Notes under the pieces: generated by a model
The model's input: only the letters and a program-made list of their open reading frames with translations
Databases searched by the model: none
What the model was told of the DNA's origin: nothing
Made by a program: the position numbers and the translations under genes
DNA from: Spinacia oleracea
Taxonomy: Eukaryota; Streptophyta; Magnoliopsida; Caryophyllales; Amaranthaceae
DNA: 64,000 nucleotides
Assembly (NCBI RefSeq): GCF_020520425.1
Contig: NC_079491.1
Coordinates: 26,837,449 to 26,901,448, forward strand
Direction: 5' to 3'
Shown here: piece by piece, positions 22,296-33,274 of the stretch
Position numbering within the stretch: the first letter of the stretch is position 1
How the letters are laid out: each line of letters starts with the position of its first letter

Positions 22296-22513
22296 CTCCA
22301 TTTCATAATATACCTCATGTTTATTGTAATTAGTAGTAAAAATAGAAAAATATTAACTCGTGAGATTTTATTGGATTTCTTGCTATGTAAATTTTCTAAA
22401 TATCAAATTATTATAATTTTTACTAATACGAACAATAAAACATTAATGGTCAAAGTAATGCATCAGAGATCGCGCATAGTGAAAATGTGAAAAACGTTAT
22501 AGAACACAGGGAG
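22296..22513. mobile_element. Probable degenerate Stowaway MITE
   Basis: It starts CTCCATTTCATAATA and ends ACACAGGGAG, with TA on both sides (22294-22295 and 22514-22515). The inner parts of the ends match poorly, so the call is tentative. Length is 218 bp. Confidence 0.45.
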
Positions 22514-23153
22514 TAGATTAACTGGTGAACTCCATCTCCGCCTCATCCAGAGATCCAAGACTTTAATGGTTTTCTTTCTTCTCGTGAACTATTGAAGAGA
22601 ACAGTGCGTCGGCAGGAGAAGAGTTCTCTAAAAATCGTAATCCTTACAGTTATAGATGGTGTTGATTTAATGAAGATGTAAGATTGAATCTTATTGATAC
22701 TATTACGAGTACAAGTTAATATAACAAATTGATAACAATTAGAAGTATACATATTTTTGGAGTATATGCGTTGACACACCAAAGTATTTGATTCTCTGCC
22801 ACTAAAAACCTCAAATTTCAAACCATAACCTAAAATTAGTAAGTAAAATGTACTGAAAATTTCAAGGCCAAGTTGACTGGCATGTTCTTCCCTATAAATT
22901 TAGTTTCCTTTTCCCAAAAGTTCCCCTAACACATTTTTACCTATTTTCTAATTGTAGTAAAAAAGATGGTAGCAGTCCAATATATTCCCCTTTTTTCCAG
23001 CTTTATTTTCCTTCAAATTGAACCGTGGGAATTTGAAAAGCAGTTGCAGAGAAAAAGGGTTCAATATGTTTATAAAGTCTTCTTTTTTTGGGTAAATAGT
23101 TGAGGTAAAAAGTTCTTGATGCAAGATTTAAAAGTGAATTTCACTTGAGGTAT
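22514..23153. other. Spacer without recognisable gene
   Basis: Only short low-complexity frames occur. No domain or repeat recognised. Confidence 0.45.
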
Positions 23154-23408
23154 CACTATAATGACGGGAAATTCCATCGCGAAAGGCCAATAATCGTTGA
23201 TTAATTAACGACGGGGTTTCCTGTCGCGAACCCGTCATAAAAAAGGGCTGTCGTTAATAGAAAATCCCGTCTTTAATCCGTCGTAAAAGACATTTGCGAC
23301 GGTTGTTCCAGCCTTTGTTTGGTTGTTAGCCCCGTCGCAAAAGTCTTTTGCGACGGGATTTTTGACCCGTCGTAATTAGGTTGTCGTTAAAGATACAAAT
23401 ATTTGTAC
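23154..23408 (-). mobile_element. CACTA-like MITE, copy 3 (inverted)
   Basis: In reverse orientation it carries the same body as the other copies: TTTGCGACGGGGCTAACAAC, GACGACGGG-type words and GTTGTCGTTAAAGATACAAAT at its right side. The left end is shortened (CACTATAATGACGGG) and the right end is degenerate. Confidence 0.7.
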
Positions 23409-24089
23409 CCACTTAATTTAAATTAATTGAACTTGTTATAATTTATATTTGTAAATTAAATTTGAATAGCTCGTTTTTCTTTGAATTCATATATATATTT
23501 TTTTGAAATTGAATAAAATGATTTCATTCAATATATAAGTTGAAATAAGATGAACAAATATTATCCTAAATTTAGGCATGCACTTTATCAGAAATGAGAA
23601 ATTACACACCCTAAGTGCATGGAATATGTGTATTAACACAAATTCTTAAATTAATAGACCTAGTTCACACTAAATTATTGTGAACCATATCTAAAAAAAA
23701 AAATCATCAACAACTTGCTTATAATTTATTTTGTCATATTTATTAGGGTTATGATATGAAAAAACACGGGTGTCAAATTGGTGTAGTCAGTATAAATTGT
23801 GCTTGATGCTTGAATAATGTGATTTTAAATCAAGGTTCAACTTTAAAACATAAGGTTGCTTTGATTCAAACAATGATTACTATGGAGTATATCTATGAAA
23901 ATTGGTGATTAATAATTTAATCACTATGTGAACAATAAATGATACTCCTACTATGTAAGAAACGAGGTTACTAAAAAATCGTTGTTTTGAATTTACACTA
24001 ATATTACTCCATATTATGGAATTCAGATCCACACAAGAATAATCTATATACTAAAGCGTTTTCATAAAGTTCATGACATACATGCACAT
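23409..24089. other. AT-rich spacer
   Basis: No gene seen. TCTATATACTAAAGCG at about 24041 resembles a Helitron 5' end (TC after A), but no convincing CTRR hairpin end was found. Confidence 0.4.
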
Positions 24090-25407
24090 TTGTATAGTGG
24101 AGCGCTAAAAGCCGCCCCAATATACTCAAAACCGCCCTATTCTTTTACATCAATACCCTTATTTAATTTAAAGTAACTTTTCATTTTTCAACCCTCCCTC
24201 TCTCTTAGGAGAGAGAAACTCCCTTCACCGGCAGTGTAAAAAACGGACCACCACCACACCCTTCACCGTCCCCTTTCACCGGCACCCCTTTCACCGGCGC
24301 TTTCACCGGCACCCACTTCGTTCCCCTCGTCGGCGTTGTCCCCCTTTCACCGGCACCCACTTCGTTCCCCCACCCCTCTTCGTTCCATCACCAGCTCGCT
24401 TCCAAAATCTAGCAACGGAACCTGCCCATTTAAAAAAATAAATTCTTTAAACAAAGTAATTTTTATATTCAATATATAAGAAAAATACTAATTTTATTTT
24501 TATGACACAAACTTATGCAGTTTAAGCTCATACCATGGTAAGGACTTATGCATTTTAAGCTCACACCATGGTGTAGACTTATGCAGTTTAAGCTCCTGCC
24601 ATGGTATGAGCTTAAAACACATAAGTCTGTCCCATGGTACAAACTTAAAATGCATAAGTCTGTACCATGGTTGGAGCTAGAATTGCATAAGTTTATGAAT
24701 TGTTTTAAGTACACAAATTTTTTTTAAAAAAATCTTGTGAATTAACAGACTTGTGTATCGTAAGCCCACACCATGGTGTAGACTTATGCATTGTAAGCCC
24801 CTGCCATGGTACGAGCTTAAAATTCATAAGTCTGTACCATGGTACAAACTTAAAATGCATAAGTCAGTAATGTTTTTTTCGGAAAAATTTAACCAAATTA
24901 AACAACAAATAAAAAACTTAAAATTTAACGGACTTATGAATTTCTAGTTCCAACCATGGTATAGACTTATGAAGTTTTAGCTCCGTCCATGGTTGGAGCT
25001 AGAATTGCATAAGTCTGTACCATAGTTGAAGCTGGAATTGCATAAGTCTGTACCATGGTCGGAGCTAGAATTGCATAAGTCCATTAAATTTTTTTTCCGG
25101 AAAAAAAAAAATACCTCTTGTGAATTTGAAGTTCCTCCGGTAGTCTCGGCCATGTAAAAGTTGTTTCGCATTGTGGTGGTCGGCGTGGTGTTGGAAGTGG
25201 GTTCCGGCGGCGGTGCTCCGGCGGCGGTGCTCCGACGGCGGCGGTGGTGCTCCGACAGTGATGTTCCGACGGTGGGGGAAACGGTAAAAAAAGAAATGGT
25301 AATGGTAAATGTTAAAAATAAAGGGGTAAATAAAGAGGGTTATACAAGTAAAATATTAGGGCGATTTTGAGTAATGTGGGGCGGTAAATAGTAAGCCCCT
25401 TTGTATA
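24090..25407. mobile_element. Non-autonomous DNA element with imperfect terminal inverted repeats
   Basis: The left side (AAAAGCCGCCCCAATATACT, then CAAAACCGCCCTA) and the reverse complement of the right side (TTACCGCCCCACATTACTCA, then AAATCGCCCTAA) match over about 60 bases at roughly three-quarters identity. Inside are a Pro/Gly-coding GC-rich stretch (CACCGGCACCC repeats at 24220-24360; GGCGGCGGTGCTCC repeats at 25195-25270) and a large CCATGG array. No transposase is present. Superfamily undecided (Helitron-like or MULE-like). Confidence 0.5.
24520..25085. repeat. Array of CCATGG-centred repeats in alternating orientation
   Basis: Twelve copies (one mutated) of a palindromic core ACCATGGT lie every 30-37 bases within three clusters, near 24533-24664, 24770-24838 and 24953-25053. 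Arms read ACTTATGCA-TTTAAGCTC on one side and GAGCTTAAAATGCATAAGT on the other. The unit orientation flips along the array, and the whole can fold on itself. Confidence 0.8.
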
Positions 25408-25645
25408 ATAATAAGTTACTCCGTATATGACATCTAAGTTGATGACATATATAGAGGTAATTAAGTCAAATGATTATACTCCGTATCGCGGTATTGGTAC
25501 TTCACTACTTTGAAAGAACTAATTATGCTGTGCTAAACGTTTCTCAACGGAAATAATTTAGCTAATTTGAAAATTTATTAAATCTAGTTCCACTTTATAG
25601 TCTTATTCTAAATGATGATGAAGAATAAGTAATTAGGTGAAAACT

Positions 25646-27058
25646 GAGTTAAGCTAATAAATGGGGTCTAATCTTTTGAACTTTTCATCGTTTAGGACCT
25701 ATATTTTTTTTTTCACCGTTTGAGACCTCATTCTCCTTTTCCGGCCAAATTTAACTAGAGTACATTAAAAGGTTAGGTCCTTGGGTTAAAAGGTTAAAGT
25801 AAATCAAAAGTTTGAGGACTAACCTTTTCGTTTTTTCACCTTTCAGGACCTGAACTTTCTTTTTTCACCATTTGAGACCTCATTCAAGTTTTCATGTAAT
25901 TCCAATTCAATTATTAAAGTTTCTAACCATTAACATATAATAAGCTCAAATTAAAATAATATGTAACGTAATTCATAAACTGAGCCCATATCAAGTAATG
26001 AATAAAGAAGCAAATAATTATTTACAAGCTAATCATATTTTATATATTCGGTTATGGTGTCCAATGACAATAGAAGAATTAAGCAATTTATATAGTAGAG
26101 TACGATATTAATACAATTATACTCAAAGGTTTACGGGGATGGTGGAACTTAAAATACACTACGGACTTTTCCGCCCGGGACCCAAGTTGTTAGGAAGATC
26201 TGCCATTGATGGTATATCCTCACAATTGTTTGTGGTTTGTTTGAAGAATATTAATAATGTCCACACAAAAACGTAAAATTAATAAAAAAAAGGTTAATTT
26301 TAAACGAATTTTGATTTTGATCACAAGTTAATATATCATACTAGTTCTTGATTGTTTTATGAGAGTAAAGACAATTGGTTTATTGATGCTCATATTTGAT
26401 GAGGTACTTAAATGATTCATGCTTAACTCGATCAAAATTAATTAGCAATCTCCGAATTAAAATTTACGACCTCAAATTTTCTATAAACATATTCAAATAA
26501 GTTGTTATTGGATTACGTAAATTAAGTTTCAACTATTAAAGGTCTTATGAATGAGTAAAGTTTATCTACGATGTTTGGAGAAGAGTACTATGTAGTTTTA
26601 ATTGTATGATGGGGTTTGGGAAAGATGAATTATTATTATTATTATTATTATTATTGTTAAATATATTAATAACAATTACTGTATTGCATAAAAATTAATA
26701 ACAATAAAAATATTAATAACTATTATTATAATTATTAATTTGAGCGCTAACTTCTTCTTCTTTTTTTGGCATTTTCTGATTTTTTTTTTTAGTAAATAAC
26801 GTTGGTATACAAAAAATGGATATGAGGTCCCAAAAGGTGAAAAAAAATATTCGGGTCCTAAACGGTGAAAAAATTAAAAAGTTGGACCCTAACCTTTGTC
26901 TTAATTTATTATTTGATTGATAGTATGGTTAACGGTAAGTTAAACTACGGTTAACTGGCCGGAAAATGAATATGATTCCCCAAAAGATGAAAAAAAAAGG
27001 TTGAGGTCCTTAAGGGTGAAAAATCCAAAAGGTTGGACCCCAACCTTTAGCTTAACTC
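25646..27058. mobile_element. MULE-like element with long terminal inverted repeats
   Basis: An exact 10-bp duplication GGTGAAAACT flanks it (25636-25645 and 27059-27068). The ends start GAGTTAAGCTAA on both sides. Inverted repeats extend about 230 bases. Each contains two internal near-copies of a unit built on GGTCCTAA and TTTTTTCACC(G/A)TTTGAGACCTCATTC. The 1.4-kb body has no recognisable gene. An (ATT)n run lies at about 26630-26655. TSD length and TIR structure fit the Mutator superfamily. Confidence 0.8.
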
Positions 27059-27068
27059 GGTGAAAACT

Positions 27069-27445
27069 TCACAAAAAACGGTGTGTTTTTGTCTAAAGTT
27101 GAAGGGCATGATCAATATATTCCTGTAAAAATAAAGTAGAAGTTGCTTAGGAAATATCAAAAGTTGTCTGGGATCTGATATATTTTTAGCCAAGATTAAG
27201 ATAAAATGACATGCCAAAATGAAAATGAAAATGAAAATAAGTTTTGTGTAAAATCGTCTTATACTTATACTAATAAGACCGTTAATATTAACATGACATC
27301 ACTTACCTATTATGAACAAAAAAAACCATATTAACACAAACCTCATAACAATTGATTGGAAAGTATTATTACTCAGTAATGATGGTAAAGTATAAGTATT
27401 TGATTAAAAGTACGATTATTTGGTAAAAAGTTGGTTTTATACAAT
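27069..27445. other. Spacer
   Basis: AT-rich, no gene seen. Confidence 0.45.
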
Positions 27446-27595
27446 TGTCTGTTGGTTCAATTCAGTGGTGATTGAGGCTGAACTTGGTAGGGAGGACCCT
27501 GTGTTCGATCCCCCACAACAACAATTGGGAGGGAATTGGAACCTATCAGGATTAACCCTAAGGGTGAACCGGGTGGTACACCAAAAAAAAAAAAA
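27446..27595 (+). mobile_element. SINE (tRNA-derived)
   Basis: A box-A-like GGTTCAATTCAGTGGTGA and a box-B GTGTTCGATCCCC about 35 bases later form a pol III internal promoter. A 75-base body and a 13-A tail (27583-27595) follow. Total length is about 150 bp, typical of plant SINEs. The target duplication is not clear. Confidence 0.7.
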
Positions 27596-27728
27596 CAAAT
27601 ACCATCATATATAAGTTTTTGTATTTTATTAATTTTTTTATTAATTACTACTACCTTTTAAGTCACTTTTTCACTTACTATCTAGAAAAACACTTGTCAA
27701 CTACTACGGAGTACCTAGAAAACCTTCA

Positions 27729-27729
<1 letters not shown>

Positions 27730-27765
<36 letters not shown>

Positions 27766-28553
27766 AGAAAACACCAAAACGTTACATGCTTAACAAGCTA
27801 CAAAGATCAAGTGAACTACAAGAAGTTGGAGGGGAGCCGAGATACAATCTGGGCCCCCACTCCTCTAGCTATGGCGAACCCGATCCTGCTGAAAATGTGG
27901 GCAGCAGCCCGTGCCCCAATGTCTTGAGCCCTGGAGTACACTTGGACCCGCTTCAGCAAAGAAACTGCCCCTTTCTCTAATTCCCCAAAAGAAGAGAAGG
28001 AAAAAGGAAAGAAACCGTAACCCAAAGCCCTACAACGTGCCGCATACTTATCCAGCTTCCGTTGCGCTGCAACCGCCACAACCCAACCCGGAACGAAGCC
28101 TGACAACCCAGATTGTGTCATAGGGGAAGACCCAGTCAAGTCAACACACACATCTAGACCGCCATCCCATGAATAAAGCAATATATCTGCAGGACGAAGA
28201 GCTCCATCACCCACACTAGTCAGCCCAACATCAACCTCCTTGCGAGCAGAAATCCCCGACCGATAGCAAATATCCAAAAGGGTATCACGAACAACATTAT
28301 GCCGATGTTTGATACCCACGATCCCAGCACAAGACACGGCATGATCCCCATAAATGTCCCCATAAAAAACCCGAGAGCAAGCAGAACACGACGCCGAATC
28401 AGAGAACAAATGAATACCCAACCGATAGCAAAGAACCGAACGATAAGTCTTACCGTTCATAGTCTGGCCCAAACCTGAGATGGGGACTGCCCGCAACCAA
28501 GCTGAGGAGTGATCCCCCTGCTGTGATTTCCCTAAGGCAACATGACGTGAAGA
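27730..28553 (-). pseudogene. LINE copy A, 5'-truncated, (TAA)n tail, endonuclease-like C-terminus
   Basis: On the minus strand an open frame (28496-27816, 226 residues) starts RAVPISGLGQTMNGKTYRSV. It carries a C-x2-C-x11-H-x3-C knuckle (CSACSRVF...DHAVSC) followed by RPADILLYSWDGGLDVCVDLT, a PAD-x(n)-D pattern. About 50 bases after the stop the copy ends in (TAA)n at 27764-27730. The knuckle followed by PD..D resembles the restriction-like endonuclease end of R2-type LINEs; this is inference. The RT part is missing. The copy begins exactly where the (TAA)n tail of copy B lies, so it inserted into that tail. Confidence 0.7.
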
Positions 28554-28554
28554 C

Positions 28555-28596
<42 letters not shown>

Positions 28597-30768
28597 GATT
28601 TTTTTATTATGATTTTTTTTTATATTATCAAATGCTTACAAAGTCAAAAAAATTTACAAATAGTTAGTGGGAAGCCGAGATACAATCTGGGCCCCCACTC
28701 CTCTGGTTATAGTAAAGCCTATCATGGTGAAAATATGAACAGCAGCACGATCCCCAATGTCCTGAGTCCTAGAAAACTTCTGAATCCGCTTCAGCAACGC
28801 AACAACATCCTTATCCAGCTCCCCTAGAGAATAGAAAGAGAACAAAAGAAAGCCATAACCAATGGCCCTGCAACGTGCTTCGTACTTGGCCCGCTTCCGA
28901 ATAGCCGCATCAGTCACAACCCGGCCCGGGGAAAAGCCAGACAACCCAGATTGTGTCAAATGAGATGATCACGTCAAGTCAACACACACATCACAACCCC
29001 GATCCCAAGAGTAGAGCAACACGTCCGCTGGTCGGAGATCTTCATCGTTCCCTCCAGATAGACCAATATTGACCTCTTTCCGCGCCGAGATCTCAGACCG
29101 ATAACAAACATCAACAAGGGTATCCCGAACCACATTATGCTGATGTTTAATACTCACGATGCCAGCACATGACACTGCATGATCACCAAAGATGTCTCCG
29201 ACAAAGACCCTGGAGCAAGTAGAACATGGCGTTGTAATGGAGAACAAAGGAACCCCCAACCGGTAACAAAACACACATCGTTAAGCCTTACCATTCATCG
29301 TCGGTCCCAAACCTGATATGGGGACCGCACAAAGCCAAGCTGAGGTGTGATCTCCCTGTTGCGATATCCACAACGCCGAATGTCGAGAAGATAAAGAAAA
29401 TGTGGATTCTGCAGATGCAGTAACTTTTGTGAAATATATATCTGCCAATTTCTTCATGATTTAGGGGCAGCGACCTCACTAGGGTTACTCAAAATGTCAT
29501 ACTCCACCGTTCTACTAAATAGACTCAACGCATCCTCAAATGCTCGACCAGGACCAACAATATCAACATGCCGTAGAAGATTTGTCTGCAAACCGAAAGA
29601 CTGCAATCGAGAAGCAAGAAAAGCATAATGACGAACATCACTTGCGGAATAAACACCAAGTCCGCCAAAAGAAAAAGGTAAGGTGGCAAGTCGCCACTGC
29701 CAATCGCCAAAGCCAGGCCCCGAAGCAGTAACAATACGCTCCAAGGAAGATCGAAGAGCCTCATCGAAAGTGCGCTGAGCCGCCTCAAAAATACCAGGAG
29801 GACAAGTACGCAAAGCAAAGTAGAGTTTAGAAACTCCGGTACATGCCCTAAGTAACAATAGCTCACACTGAGGATGACCAAGCTGAGCAACCTTATCCAT
29901 AAGCCCAATGATCTTGGTCACCCTTTGCATCACAAGCTCACCACTAAAAACTGGATTGGAATAGCGGGAGCACCAATCAACTTAACACCATGCAAAGGGC
30001 GAGCAATATCACGGGAAAAGACTCCCACAAGCCTGCTTCGAGGGTCCTCTGTAGGCCAGAAAACCTCGGTCTTCTCCACGTTAAGATGTAACCCGAGACA
30101 AGGCCCGTCCTCCATAATCAACTGCAAAACCTTCCCCACCACCAAGGTGTCACCAATAATAGTGTCATTATCCAAATATCATGCTTGAAGACATACATCA
30201 AAAGCGTCCCTGATTTTACAGACCAGGGGTTGTAAACCCAAAGCAAAGAGCAGAGGACCAAGGGGATCACCCTGCTGCACCCCCTGAGACGACCATAACG
30301 TGTGACCCCATAATAAAATCTGGCTAGAGTAGAATAGCAGAATTCAACCCATCGCGAAATGCCCGAACAACGAAGGCGAACTTCACGTAACATGGCCGCT
30401 CAATCAACTAAATTGAAGGCATTTTGAAAATCCACCAACAACATTGAAAGACCCACATCAGAACCCCGATCCTCAATCAACCGGTTCACAACATGAAGAA
30501 TTGCCTCACCACCCGCAGATACCCCGACACCAAATTGAAGACCATCAAAATAACTTTCCAAAGACGGACCAACCATAACAGCACTAACCTTCGAAACCAG
30601 ACGTCGCCAAACAGTACCCACAGCAATAGGACGAATACCACCACCGGGCTTGACAAGAGGTGTGAGGGGAGCACTAGCAACATACTCTTCCAAACCCATC
30701 GGACATTTCCCAGCTAAAAAGAGATTAACCACCCCAAAAATGGAGTCAACTAACTCATCTGAAACATC
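28554..30768 (-). pseudogene. LINE copy B: RT plus endonuclease-like C-terminus, decayed
   Basis: Minus-strand order: RT start near 30768, then APLTPLVKPGGGIRPIAVGT, motif A LLVDFQNAFNLVD (30430-30400), and a decayed stretch where the catalytic YLDD reads YLDN (near 30165). Next come LHLNVEKTEVFWPTEDPRSR, LERIVTASGPGFGDWQWRL and the knuckle region (CSTCSRVF...DHAVSCAG). RPADVLLYSWDRGCDVCVDLT follows, and the end is LPTNYL (stop at 28654). The frame changes at least five times (about 30390, 30175, 29930, 29470, 29280), with a stop near 28965. A (TAA)n tail lies at 28596-28554. It belongs to the same family as copy A. Confidence 0.75.
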
Positions 30769-31159
30769 CTGGTAAAATTATTCGGGATAGGATGTCATAG
30801 ATGTGTACATTTGCTACGCATTTGTCGATCTAAGAGAATTATCAATAACATACTTCCTCCATCTCTTTTTATTCTTTCTTTTAGAATATTTTTATGAGAC
30901 AAAAAAGTTAAATCAGAAAGAACATTTAGAGCCAGAGTGAATAGTAAGTTATAAATTAATGGGACTTTTAATTAATGTTCTTTTTGTTTCTAATTACTTA
31001 GAATCAAATTAAATACTTTATGACATCATATTCTGACAAATTCAGCCCGACTATTGATTTAGGTAGCAAACACATAAAGGTATTCTAGGTAATAATTGTC
31101 AAAAAAAAAAAAAAATTCTTTTTCTAGGTAATAAATGAAAGTCACCATAATATTAAGTA
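30769..31159. other. Spacer
   Basis: AT-rich with an A run at about 31100-31114. No gene seen. ACTTCCTCCATCTC near 30852 resembles a MITE end without a partner. Confidence 0.4.
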
Positions 31160-31351
31160 CTCAATCCGTTCTTATTTAAGAGTCCACTTTTCAAAAATAG
31201 CATTCCCTTATAAGTGTCCACTTTTTATTTTTTGACTACACTTTTTTCACTTTTTCATAAATCATGATTGCTTTTTCTTACACATTCTACACTTCTCTCA
31301 CTTTTCCATCCTCACATCCACTTTTATTTGTACTTTATCAATAAACAATTA

Positions 31352-31665
31352 CTCCCTCCGTATTTTTTTAAGAGATACACTTGCCTTTTCCGGCCGTATT
31401 TTTTTAAGAGATACACTTGCTATTTTTGGTAACTTATCAACTCCATCACCTAATTAAATAATATATCTACTACACTTTATGACCCACCATCCAATTAAAA
31501 AATAATTTTACAACTACACCCACCCCACCCCCACCTCCACTTGTTCAAAAGGACATGGTCCCCAATGTACTTATTTATTAAAATATCTACCCCAACCCCA
31601 CTTCTTTTATTCTTCTTAAGACCCGTGCCCAACCAAGTGTATCTCTTAAAAAAATACGGAGGGAG
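31352..31665. mobile_element. Nested Stowaway MITE
   Basis: Both ends read CTCCCTCCGTATTTTTTTAA followed by GAGATACACTTG. TA flanks at 31350-31351 and 31666-31667. The left end is partly duplicated (a second CCGTATTTTTTTAAGAGATA from about 31394). Confidence 0.85.
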
Positions 31666-31740
31666 TATATACTTTATCCTTTCCAAAAAAAAAACAAAAA
31701 TTCAATCATTGTTTTTCTTACACACTTTTTATTTTCCTTA

Positions 31741-32019
31741 CACTACAAGAATTTGTATCTTTAACGACAACCTAATTACGACGGGTCAAAAATCCCGTCG
31801 CAAAAGCCTTTTGCGACGGGCCTAAAAAACAAACAATGACGGGAATAACCGTCGCAAATGTCTTTTACGACGGGTTTACGACGGATTTACGACGGGATTT
31901 CTATTAACGACGACCCCCTTTTATGACGGGTTCGCGACAGGAAATCCCGTCGTTAATCAACGATTATCGGCCTTTCGCGACGGGATTTCCCGTCGTTAAT
32001 AGTACAATTTATTGTAGTG
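31741..32019 (+). mobile_element. CACTA-like MITE, copy 4 (best preserved)
   Basis: The ends are CACTACAAGAATTTGTATC and TTTATTGTAGTG. A 3-bp TSD TTA flanks it (31738-31740 and 32020-32022). It is 279 bp and packed with CGACGGG/CCCGTCG words that can pair with each other. No coding capacity. The TIR sequence and 3-bp duplication fit the CACTA superfamily. Confidence 0.85.
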
Positions 32020-32073
32020 TTAATTACTGTGAATTCCTCTAAAGTGGACACTTAAATAGGAACAGAGAGAATA

Positions 32074-32991
32074 GTAATTGACAAATTTTCTTTTGTTTGT
32101 TCTATGCTTTTTTTGACCGAAATATCATTTAATTCGTACAACTACTCATTGATGATGGGTTGAGGCCATATCGTATTTTCATCAGCTTATTCCAGGAGAA
32201 AATAAGTTTAGAACAATGCTAACCAAGTACCCCTTATAATTTATACGGAGTAACTAAAAATAAGTTATGTTAAGTTCAAAAAAAAAAAAACTGAAATTCA
32301 GTGAATAGAACGCATTAGTGGTCTATAAATAGTTTCCAAAATATAAAAATGTACATTATCATTATATTCCCTCGGTATTTTTTAGCAGTCACATGTTGAC
32401 CGATACAAGTATTAAAGAAACATAGTTGAATTTGATATAATAATGATGCAAGTGGGGTGGTTGACAATGAAGAAACACGGAGTATAAAGAAAAAAAAGTG
32501 GAATATAAAAGTTATCAAAAATGAAATTATTTATGATTTAAATGGGCTCATAAGAAAGTAAAAAGTAATAGTACGGCCAGAAGTAAGTAATTATACGGAT
32601 GGAGTATTCAATTTCAGATGATATAACAGTGCTATCTGTGTTACATTGGAGTATTCCACAGTGGTCAATGATATTAGTCAATCATAATGTTTTATCATAA
32701 CAAATTTTTTTCTCTATGGATTTGATTTATCAAATGAAAGAGATGATTTGATTTATCAAAGAAAGTTTGATTTTATCTATAGGTTTTTCATTTTTATTCA
32801 ATCTCACGGAAATCTATAGGAGTAATTTTATTTTTACAATCTCTTTCATTCACCCTTTTGAAATGGAGAGAGTATTATTGGTCTCTGTCATGCTTCGATT
32901 AAGTTTATTTTATAAATTTTTTTTATTTTTTTTTTATTTTTAGAAATGGAACATACAATGATTTTTTTTTCAAAAGGTGTTGCGCGCACAA
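32074..32991. other. AT-rich spacer
   Basis: No gene seen. Weak MITE-end-like words occur at 32366 (CCCTCGGTATTTTTTAGC) and 32590 (ACGGATGGAGTA) but do not pair well. Confidence 0.4.
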
Positions 32992-33274
32992 GGTGTACAA
33001 TAAATTTATTGTACACCAAGATAACTTTAACCCCTTTCTTTGTAACTTTAACCTAGTTTTGATTAACTTTTATATTAGTAAAAAAAATTGATAGATAAAT
33101 ATTTTAAAGGGTTAAATGATTAATTTTATACATTATTAGTGATTTTGAAGAAATAAGTTATACTAAAATGAAAAAATTTATCACTTAAAAATAGATAACT
33201 TTTACATATATAAGCTTAAGTTTTAAGCATTTTGAGTTAACTTTTACTCCGATGTACAATATTTATTGTACACC
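32992..33274. mobile_element. MITE/foldback with GGTGTACAATAAAT ends
   Basis: The left end GGTGTACAATAAATTTATTG is itself palindromic. The right end, reverse complemented, reads GGGTGTACAATAAATATTG. Inner sequences (AACTTTAACC / GTTAACTTTTACTCC) also correspond. The 283-bp element has no coding capacity and no clear TSD. Confidence 0.6.

Larger units (their letters stand above)
31160..32071. mobile_element. Stowaway-type MITE carrying two further MITEs
   Basis: The left end CTCAATCCGTTCTTATTTAA and the reverse complement of the right end (TTCTCTCTGTTCCTATTTAA) are both followed by AG/GTGTCCACTTT. TA lies outside each end. Removing the inserts at 31352-31665 and 31741-32019 leaves roughly 315 bp. 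Confidence 0.7.

Noticed and set aside
24520..25085. CRISPR-like array
   Set aside because: The DNA is plant nuclear. Units are palindromic with flipped orientation, and no cas genes or unique spacers of constant size exist.
24036..25440. Possible Helitron with TCTATATACTAAA at its left side
   Set aside because: No hairpin plus CTRR end was found, and the CCGCCCC inverted repeats argue for a TIR element instead.
32360..32606. Possible MITE between CCCTCGGTATTTTTTAGC and ACGGATGGAGTA
   Set aside because: The ends match over only a few bases and no target duplication is convincing.
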